In this document: piece by piece, positions 1 to 4,704 of the stretch
Layout: every line of letters starts with the position of its first letter
Numbering within the stretch: position 1 is the first letter of the stretch
The notes under the pieces: generated by a model
What the model was told of the DNA's origin: nothing
Seen by the model: only the letters and a program-made list of their open reading frames with translations
Database searches by the model: none
Made by a program: the position numbers and the translations under genes
Origin: Candidatus Dormiibacterota bacterium
GTDB lineage: Bacteria > Chloroflexota > Dormibacteria > UBA8260
Assembly (NCBI GenBank): GCA_955652455.1
Contig: CATPBU010000041.1
Coordinates: forward strand, 1-15,208
Direction: 5' to 3'
Length of the DNA: 15,208 nucleotides

Positions 1-227
1 AGATACGTGAGATCGATGACCTCCTGAACCAGTTCGAGATGCTCAACCTTGCCGACGAGCAGACCATTCCCGCGGAGCTTCGCTTCCGCGTCGCCGCATT
101 TATTCGCGCAGAGGAGCACCCGCTGTCGCAGCGGAGCCCGGCGACAGTCGCCATCCAGGACTGGATGGAGGCCCTCTACGACGTCCAGGACGGGCTGATG
201 ATCCGCTTCCCCGACGACATCGACTGA
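1..227 (+). CDS. 3' end of an unrecognised protein gene
   Basis: The reading frame is open from the left edge (codons from base 3) and ends at TGA 225-227. About 74 residues are visible. An ATG at 39 could be an internal start, but the frame continues upstream without a stop (IREIDDLLNQFE before it), so the gene probably begins outside the window. The visible part looks like a soluble, mostly helical domain with an acidic end (RFPDDID). It has no membrane segment and no motif I recognise. Third codon positions are strongly G/C, as in its neighbours, which supports real coding. The function is unknown. An imperfect GC-rich inverted repeat (about 234-259) follows, but it lacks a T-run and is not a convincing terminator. 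Confidence 0.6.
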   Translation, partial: IREIDDLLNQFEMLNLADEQTIPAELRFRVAAFIRAEEHPLSQRSPATVAIQDWMEALYDVQDGLMIRFPDDID

Positions 228-280
228 GCGTTCGCCGGCCGCCTCGTTGGGGCCCGGCCTTCTATAGTTCCCAGTCAAGC

Positions 281-499
281 ATGAGCGAGCCGCCGCGTCG
301 CGGATTCTGGGAGGCCCCGGTGCCACCTGCGTGGGCGCTGCGTGCCCTCGCCAAAGGGATCATCGGACCGGAGCGCTTCGAAGCTTTGGTGGCCTACACC
401 GCCGACCCGGCCGCGGTGCGCCGTCGCCGCACGCGGATGCGGGCACCCTGCTCATGCCGGGTCCACGCCCGCCGCGGCTGCACCAGCTGGCGGTTTTAG
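281..499 (+). CDS. Doubtful small ORF, 72 residues
   Basis: This ATG-started ORF lies in the otherwise gene-free stretch 228-558. Residues 1-50 look like protein (GFWEAPVPPAWALRALAKG, then IIGPERFEALVAYTADPAAV) with G/C-rich third positions. From about residue 48 the sequence turns into an Arg/Cys-rich tail that looks like out-of-frame translation, so the reading frame may be broken near 430-440. TATAGT at 263-268 is a possible -10 box, 12 nt before the ATG, and there is no clear Shine-Dalgarno sequence. I recognise no family. It could be a small protein, a decayed gene or chance in GC-rich DNA. Apart from the tRNA promoter I see nothing else in this stretch. Confidence 0.3.
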   Translation: MSEPPRRGFWEAPVPPAWALRALAKGIIGPERFEALVAYTADPAAVRRRRTRMRAPCSCRVHARRGCTSWRF

Positions 500-534
500 G
501 CTCGGCCCTTGCGGCCCGGGCGAGGTCGCGGGCT

Positions 535-540
535 TATACT
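535..540 (+). promoter_or_regulatory. -10 box of the tRNA-Arg promoter
   Basis: TATACT (5 of 6 matches to TATAAT) lies 18 nt before the tRNA 5' end, which suits a short 5' leader removed by RNase P. A TTGCGG at 509-514 is the only -35-like sequence, and its 20-nt spacing is longer than ideal. Confidence 0.5.
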
Positions 541-558
541 CGTGCCTCGATCCCGCGG

Positions 559-631
<73 letters not shown>

Positions 632-637
632 CGCCCT

Positions 638-1522
638 TCACCACCACTCGAAGGGGCGGCCGTCCCAGGGGTCCAGATGCGGGTAGACGGGGTTGGCGGC
701 GAGGGCGTCCAGGCGCTCGCTGAACGCTGTGACCTCATCAGCCTCGAGGAGGCGGGCGAGCTCCACTGCGAGCCGCACGCGGCGCTCGGTATCGGCCGCC
801 AGCGATTGCACACGTGCGGCAACAGGTGGCGGGAACGGGTCCCCGCCGAGCTGGATGAGGACTGTGCGCTGCCGCGGGTAGGGGAGGAAGCTCAGGGCGT
901 TGTCGATGCCGCGGAGGTGGCCGTCGTCTGCGAGCAGGAGGTGGGCGCGCTTGCGGTCGGCGTTGTTGATCAGCGCGTCGAGGGCGGCCAGGCCCCGCAC
1001 CTGCTCTTCGAGCGCCTCGGGCGGTGCTGCATCGCCCTCCGGGGCTGCATGCATGAACAGCTGCACTGAGCCGGGGCCGTGCGGACCGTCACGCAGGGTG
1101 GTCGGTGGCACCAGGCCGTCGTCAAGGGCCGCACTGACGACATACGCGGCGGTCTCGCGCATGTGCAGCGTCTGGCGCGGGAAGTCCCACAGGGGCCTCT
1201 CGCCACGAGCGGGTTTGTAGATCGCTCGCAGCGGCTGGTCGGGATGGGTGGGGTCGGGACCGTCGAATTCGAGGAGGAAGACGGCGTTCGACGAGTAGAC
1301 GACGCGTCCGATTCCGCGGATGGGCTCGCTGCGGAGCCGGCGCAGAACCGCGGCGTGCGCGGGCGCGCCCGCCGTGGCTGCGTCATCGAGGACGGCCGCC
1401 TCGAAACGACGGCCCACGCGTCGGACCGACAGCGCCTCGATGCGGAGCTCTGCGCTGAGCACCAGCGGCACGTTGCCGGCCTCCCGGCGACGGCGTGGAC
1501 GCTCGTGCCCGTGCTTGCTCAC
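638..1522 (-). CDS. SCO1664 (TIGR03843) family protein, kinase-fold
   Basis: A 294-residue protein that I recognise as the SCO1664/TIGR03843 family, a distant PI3/PI4-kinase-like group of unknown substrate. Visible family hallmarks are AIYKPARGERPLWDFP (about 100-115), where Lys103 would be the ATP-binding lysine; VPPTTLRDGPHGPGSVQLF (138-156); LDALINNADRKRAHLL (181-196), a catalytic-loop-like segment; and GIDNALSF (205-212), where Asp207 is the likely metal-binding residue. The start is GTG at 1522, 16 nt behind the stop of the upstream membrane protein, so the two are probably co-transcribed. In Actinobacteria this family usually sits near mshC, a phosphomutase-family gene and a DUF3090 gene. 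None of those is present here. The biochemical role is not established. Confidence 0.85.
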   Translation of the reverse strand: MSKHGHERPRRRREAGNVPLVLSAELRIEALSVRRVGRRFEAAVLDDAATAGAPAHAAVLRRLRSEPIRGIGRVVYSSNAVFLLEFDGPDPTHPDQPLRAIYKPARGERPLWDFPRQTLHMRETAAYVVSAALDDGLVPPTTLRDGPHGPGSVQLFMHAAPEGDAAPPEALEEQVRGLAALDALINNADRKRAHLLLADDGHLRGIDNALSFLPYPRQRTVLIQLGGDPFPPPVAARVQSLAADTERRVRLAVELARLLEADEVTAFSERLDALAANPVYPHLDPWDGRPFEWW

Positions 1523-1538
1523 CGACCGTCCGGTGGGG

Positions 1539-1907
1539 TCAGCGTGATCGCCGCGCGACCACCACCGCGGTGAGGGCGGCGAGGACCAGTGGGACGCCGA
1601 ACAGGAGCCCGACCGTGAGGAACATCTTGAACGACACCACCCCGACGCCGATGCAGATGATCAGCACCGCGAGTGCGAGCACGGCGGAGTTGAGCACCCA
1701 GGCGGTCCAGCGCCGTGGTCGGTGGCTCGTGGCTGCGCGCCGGCCTCGACTGTGCGCCGGCGGAGCCATCCGAATCGGCGCTGGAGAGTCGTCGCCGTCA
1801 AGCGGCAGGTCGGGGCGGCCCAGCGCACCCCACCATGGCGGAGCGCCCGCCGCGGGACGCGGGTCGGACTGCTGGCCGGAGGGTGAGCGCGGTGGGTCGT
1901 CGGGCAT
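1539..1907 (-). CDS. Small membrane protein, two C-terminal helices
   Basis: Predicted 122 residues from ATG 1907, chosen because AGGA lies 5 nt upstream; the frame also allows GTG at 1961, adding 18 residues. The N-terminal half is rich in Pro, Gly and Arg and probably disordered. The C-terminal half has two hydrophobic stretches, WVLNSAVLALAVLIICIGVG (about 68-87) and MFLTVGLLFGVPLVLAALTA (about 94-113), with a basic tail ARRSR. This suggests a hairpin inner-membrane protein. I recognise no family. It heads the unit containing the SCO1664-family gene (16-nt gap) and is likely driven by the promoter at 1980-2008. It may anchor or regulate its partner, but that is only inference. Confidence 0.55.
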   Translation of the reverse strand: MPDDPPRSPSGQQSDPRPAAGAPPWWGALGRPDLPLDGDDSPAPIRMAPPAHSRGRRAATSHRPRRWTAWVLNSAVLALAVLIICIGVGVVSFKMFLTVGLLFGVPLVLAALTAVVVARRSR

Positions 1908-1979
1908 TGCGATCCTGTGCTGGTCGTGCTGGACGATGCCGCCGGGTGAGGACGAGAGCACGGCGCTGGCGGAGGATTG

Positions 1980-2008
1980 ATCATAGCGCCGCCCCGTGCG
2001 GGGGTCGA
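1980..2008 (-). promoter_or_regulatory. Promoter of the membrane protein/SCO1664 unit
   Basis: On the minus strand, TCGACC (2008-2003) and TATGAT (1985-1980) are separated by exactly 17 nt, a good sigma-70-type match (4 of 6 and 5 of 6). Transcription would start near 1973, upstream of both possible start codons. Confidence 0.5.
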
Positions 2009-2011
2009 TCC

Positions 2012-2017
2012 TAGAAT
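2012..2017 (+). promoter_or_regulatory. -10 box for a leaderless glycosylase transcript
   Basis: TAGAAT lies 6 nt before the GTG start at 2024, so transcription would begin at the start codon itself. No Shine-Dalgarno sequence and no clear -35 box is visible. Confidence 0.45.
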
Positions 2018-2023
2018 CGCGCC

Positions 2024-2676
2024 GTGGTCCCAGCCCTCAGCGGCGCAATCGAAGCGATCCAGCGCGAGCATCGCGGCTGTGTGCGCTGCGTGGAGTCAGG
2101 TCATCTCCAGCGCGCCCATCCCGTCTTCAGCGGCAGAGACGGTCAGCGCATCATGCTCGTCGGCCAGGCCCCCGGACCGGTCGAGGACGACGTCACCCGG
2201 CCGTTCGCGGGCCGCGCCGGCGCACATCTCATGCGCTGGTTTGCAAGCGCCGGATTCGCGACTGAGGCCGAGGTCCGCGACCGCGTGTTCATGACGTCGA
2301 TGACCACATGTTTCCCCGGCCGGCTGTCCTCACGGGGAGGCGACCGCAGGCCGAGCACACGCGAGGTCGCGCAGTGCAGCGGCTGGTTGGACGCGTACCT
2401 CGAACTGCTGGCACCGGCCCTGGTCATCTGCATTGGCACGCTCGCGCACGCCCGCTTCCTCCCCGGGCATCGTCTCGAGCAGCTCGTCGGCCGTTCGTGG
2501 TCACCCGACGGCGAGATCATCGAAGGGGTGCCGGCGGGCCGATCCGTGCTTCTGCCGCTGCCCATCCATCCGGCCAGAGCCGCTGGCTCAACGACCCCGG
2601 CCACCTGCAGTTGCTCGCCACCGCGCTGCGGCGGTTGCACGACCTCGCGATCTGGGCAGAATCGACGACGGCCTGA
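2024..2676 (+). pseudogene. Fe-S uracil-DNA glycosylase, frameshifted
   Basis: The first 179 codons from GTG 2024 encode a family-4-like uracil-DNA glycosylase, which removes uracil from DNA in base-excision repair. Visible features are four cysteines placed for an Fe-S cluster (C18, C21, C95, C117), the active-site motif GQAPGPVEDD (46-55), PFAGRAG (59-65) and the core strand ALVICIG (131-137). The expected second motif, LPHPSGQSRWLN, is present but split between two frames: LLPLP is in the starting frame, and HPSGQSRWLNDPGHLQLL continues in the other frame to TGA 2674-2676. Adding one C to the CCC at 2561-2563 restores a full protein of about 217 residues. The cause is a recent single-base deletion or a sequencing error. 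The intact reading beyond the break favours an error or a very recent loss. Confidence 0.75.
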
Positions 2677-2719
2677 CACCGCCGAGAATCCCCGGGCGGC
2701 CCGGCGCCCGCGAGGCCGG

Positions 2720-2728
2720 TGTTATGAT
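2720..2728 (+). promoter_or_regulatory. Extended -10 promoter element
   Basis: TGT followed by TATGAT forms an extended -10 (TGn-TATAAT type). It includes the ATG at 2724, which argues against that ATG as the start of the next gene. A perfect 6-bp hairpin, CAGCCG-TTT-CGGCTG (2733-2747), lies at or near the predicted 5' end of the transcript. Confidence 0.5.
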
Positions 2729-2768
2729 CCGGCAGCCGTTTCGGCTGTTCCAGAAAGGTATTTCAGCC

Positions 2769-3242
2769 GTGCCCGATGTCAGCTCCGCACCGCTGTCCAC
2801 GCCCTCGCCGGCGGTGAAGGACGCCGAGGACATCCTCGAGCGCATTTTCACGCCGCGTCCCAAGGCCAGCCCTGCAGAACAGGCGGAGCGTGCGCTGCGA
2901 CGGCCCAAGCAGCTCATCTACTGCGCCATCAGCAACCGCAACTTCTACTGGCGCCAGCACATCACCAAGTTCGTCCTCGACGAGGGCGGAGTGCCGATCT
3001 CACCCTTCATGCTCTTCGACTATTACCTTCTGCACACTGTTCCCAAGGAGACGGTGCGCGAGGCGTTCAACAACCTGATCGTGCGTTGCGATCAGATGTG
3101 GGTGTTCGGCAACCTGTCCCTCGGCGTCAAGGTGCAGATCGGCATTGCCAAGCGGCTGCGCAAACCGCTCCGCTTCTACGACATCACGGACATGCCCTAC
3201 CGCGTGGTCAGCGTGCCCGAGGCGATGCTTCGCGAGGAGTGA
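2769..3242 (+). CDS. Deoxyribosyltransferase-fold-like protein
   Basis: Predicted 157 residues from GTG 2769, chosen because AGAAAGG lies about 10 nt upstream and the in-frame ATG 2724 sits inside a promoter box. After a Pro/Ala-rich N terminus (1-45) comes a compact alpha/beta domain: LIYCAISNRN (49-58), a long helix, GGVPISPFMLFDYYLL (73-88), NNLIVRCDQMWVFGNLSLGV (101-120), then KVQIGIAKRLRKPLRFYDI (121-139). The order resembles DUF4406/DUF7768-type relatives of nucleoside 2-deoxyribosyltransferase: an N-terminal strand, G..P..P, a D-x-WVFG strand, SxG..xEI..A, then KP.RFY. Where most members have Glu after SxGV, this one has Gln123 (VQIGIAK). The fold assignment is inference and the substrate is unknown. 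The stop is 2 nt from the convergent thrC stop. Confidence 0.65.
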   Translation: MPDVSSAPLSTPSPAVKDAEDILERIFTPRPKASPAEQAERALRRPKQLIYCAISNRNFYWRQHITKFVLDEGGVPISPFMLFDYYLLHTVPKETVREAFNNLIVRCDQMWVFGNLSLGVKVQIGIAKRLRKPLRFYDITDMPYRVVSVPEAMLREE

Positions 3243-3244
3243 GC

Positions 3245-4543
3245 TCAGCTCACCCCCAACTCCTCGAGCCTGCGATAGACGCTGCGGCGCTGCGGGGCTA
3301 CGGGCTCGCCGACGGGATGACGCCCGGTAACCGCGTCGAGGGTCTTCAGGCCGTGGCCCGTGATGTACGCGACGACGGTCTCGCCGCCCGTCCATCGGCC
3401 CTGGCGAGCCAGCTTGCGCAGCACCGCCACGGTCACCCCGCCGGCGGTCTCGGTGAAGATCCCCTCGGTGCGTGCGAGCAGGTCGATCCCCTCAAGGATC
3501 TCGTCCTCGGACACGCTGGCAACGACGCCGCCACTGCGGCGGGCGATGCGCAGCACGTCGGCGCCGTCGGACGGGTTGCCGATGGCGATGGAGCGCGCGA
3601 TGGTGTCGGGCCGCACCGGCTGGACGACGTCGCTGCCGCGCTCGAAAGCGTCGGCGACCGGTGAGCATCCGAACGCCTGGGCCCCGGTGAACCTCGGCAA
3701 CCGCCGGTCATCGACGAGCCCGAGATTGATCAGTTCGGCGGCCGCCTTGCGGTGCTTGACGAACTGACAGCCAGACGCAACTGGGATGACAATCTCGTCC
3801 GGGAGTTGCCAGCCGAGCTGCTCCGCGGTCTCGAAGGTGAGCGTCTTGCTCCCCTCACTGTAGTAGGGGCGAAGATTGATGTTGCAGAAACCCCAATCGA
3901 GATCGTCGGCGAGCTCGGCACAGAGCCGGTTGACGTCATCGTAGTTGCCCGCGATCGGGATAACGTTGGCGCCGAAGACCGAGGTCGCCGCGATCTTCTG
4001 CGGCTCGAGGTCGGCGGGGATGAACACCACGGCCCGGATGCCGGCTCGTGCCGCGTACGCAGCCACCGAGTTGGCGAGGTTGCCGGTTGACGCGCAGGCG
4101 ATGGTGTGGAACCCGTTCTGCAGCGCCCAGTTGAGCGCGACAGCGACCACCCGGTCCTTGAACGAGTTGGTGGGGTTGACGGTGTCATTCTTGAGATGAA
4201 GGCTGCGCAGCCCGAGTTCGCTCCCAAGGTTGCGGGCGTGCACCAGCGGTGTGAAGCCTTCGCCGAGAGTGACCGGCTCGCGTTGCCCCACGGGCAGAAG
4301 GTCGCGATACCGCCACAGGGTCGGTGGACCGGTCTCGATGCGTGCGCGCGAGATACGCTCCGCGACCCTGTCGTAATCGTACGCCACCTCGAGCGGACCG
4401 AAGCAGAGGTCGCACAGATGTGTCGCCGTGGCGGGACGCTGGTGTCCGCACGCCCGGCAGCGCAGGCCGGTCACGTGGCTCGCCTCCGCAGTCGCGAGAG
4501 CGGTGGGCGGCCCGACGTGGTCAGCGGCATCGATCGTGGACAT
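3245..4543 (-). CDS. thrC: Threonine synthase (PLP enzyme)
   Basis: A 432-residue fold-type-II PLP enzyme. The family turns O-phosphohomoserine into threonine and phosphate. An N-terminal zinc ribbon has CxxC pairs at C29/C32 and C44/C47 (CDLCFGPLEVAYDYD). Other features are LGEGFTPLVHA (93-103), the PLP-lysine motif NPTNSFKDR with Lys129, the phosphate-binding ASTGNLANS (151-159) and VASGCQFVKHRKA further on. The length and zinc-ribbon form match threonine synthases of Actinobacteria and Chloroflexi. ATG 4543 is preceded by GGGAGG with a 7-nt all-T spacer. These bases are also the 3' arm and U-run of a terminator, so expression must depend on the upstream attenuator. No other threonine-pathway gene is in the window. 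A different reaction on phosphohomoserine cannot be excluded. Confidence 0.9.
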   Translation of the reverse strand: MSTIDAADHVGPPTALATAEASHVTGLRCRACGHQRPATATHLCDLCFGPLEVAYDYDRVAERISRARIETGPPTLWRYRDLLPVGQREPVTLGEGFTPLVHARNLGSELGLRSLHLKNDTVNPTNSFKDRVVAVALNWALQNGFHTIACASTGNLANSVAAYAARAGIRAVVFIPADLEPQKIAATSVFGANVIPIAGNYDDVNRLCAELADDLDWGFCNINLRPYYSEGSKTLTFETAEQLGWQLPDEIVIPVASGCQFVKHRKAAAELINLGLVDDRRLPRFTGAQAFGCSPVADAFERGSDVVQPVRPDTIARSIAIGNPSDGADVLRIARRSGGVVASVSEDEILEGIDLLARTEGIFTETAGGVTVAVLRKLARQGRWTGGETVVAYITGHGLKTLDAVTGRHPVGEPVAPQRRSVYRRLEELGVS

Positions 4544-4575
4544 AAAAAAACCTCCCGGGTGGTTCCGGGAGGTCT
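4544..4575 (-). terminator. Attenuator terminator abutting the thrC start
   Basis: On the minus strand ACCTCCCGG (4573-4565), loop AACCAC (4564-4559) and CCGGGAGGT (4558-4550) form a perfect 9-bp stem, extendable by a G-U and an A-U pair to 4575. Seven T residues (4550-4544) run directly into the thrC ATG at 4543. GGGAGG in the 3' arm is also the thrC ribosome-binding site, so the folded hairpin would both stop transcription and hide the start. Confidence 0.85.
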
Positions 4576-4617
4576 CCTGACGGAGGGCGCGATGCGCCGC
4601 TACGTTCGGAAACCTCC
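4568..4617 (-). promoter_or_regulatory. Antiterminator of the thrC leader
   Basis: GGAGGTTTCC (4617-4608), which spans the Gly-Gly-Phe codons of the leader peptide, can pair over 10 consecutive positions (one G-U) with GGAGACCTCC (4577-4568). The second arm includes most of the 5' arm of the terminator, so the two structures exclude each other. Confidence 0.7.
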
Positions 4618-4627
4618 GCGGCGCATC
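4591..4627 (-). promoter_or_regulatory. Upstream hairpin of the thrC attenuator
   Basis: GATGCGCCGC (4627-4618) and GCGGCGCATC (4600-4591) are perfect 10-base reverse complements around a 17-nt loop. The 5' arm covers part of the Met triplet and both Arg codons of the leader peptide. The 3' arm starts in its TAG stop codon. The loop contains the 5' arm of the antiterminator, so this hairpin is placed to serve as a pause or anti-antiterminator element. Confidence 0.7.
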
Positions 4628-4665
4628 ATCATCGAGCCGGTGCCGACCACCGCTTTCACATGCAT
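4600..4665 (-). CDS. thrC leader peptide with Met triplet
   Basis: A 21-residue ORF from ATG 4665 to TAG 4602-4600, ending in SMMMRRGGFRT. The ATG lies 7 nt behind a TAGCAT -10 box and has no Shine-Dalgarno sequence, so it is probably translated from a leaderless mRNA. Codons 12-14 are three consecutive ATGs (4632-4624). The following Arg-Arg codons form one hairpin arm and the Gly-Gly-Phe codons form the antiterminator arm. Thr codons occur only at positions 9 and 21, one each, so this is not a classical Thr/Ile-rich thr leader. It is a regulatory ORF. Its product probably has no role of its own. I know of no named equivalent. Confidence 0.65.
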   Translation of the reverse strand: MHVKAVVGTGSMMMRRGGFRT

Positions 4666-4672
4666 CGCGGCG

Positions 4673-4678
4673 ATGCTA
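4673..4678 (-). promoter_or_regulatory. -10 box of the thrC leader transcript
   Basis: TAGCAT on the minus strand (4678-4673) ends 7 nt before the leader-peptide ATG, which places the transcription start at or next to the ATG. No good -35 box is visible upstream, where the sequence is the end of the helicase gene and a short spacer. Confidence 0.5.
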
Positions 4679-4704
4679 CCAGACCCGGACGCCGATGCCG
4701 CACG

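Noticed and set aside
234..262. GC-rich inverted repeat after the first gene as an intrinsic terminator
   Set aside because: The repeat is imperfect and is followed by CTTCTAT rather than a T-run.
2724..2726. ATG as the start of the deoxyribosyltransferase-like gene
   Set aside because: It lies inside an extended -10 box (TGT-TATGAT). GTG 2769 has a Shine-Dalgarno sequence, and the extra residues look non-conserved.
2024..3664. A 546-residue plus-strand open frame beginning as the glycosylase
   Set aside because: Beyond the frameshift near 2561 it reads out of frame through the next gene and antisense to thrC. The composition becomes Arg/Ala/His-rich and shows no domain.
4544..4665. T-box or SAM riboswitch as an explanation of the thrC leader
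   Set aside because: The GGGTGG-like sequence resembling a T-box lies on the wrong strand and lacks the conserved continuation. I see no SAM-riboswitch core. A leader ORF with overlapping hairpins explains the region better.
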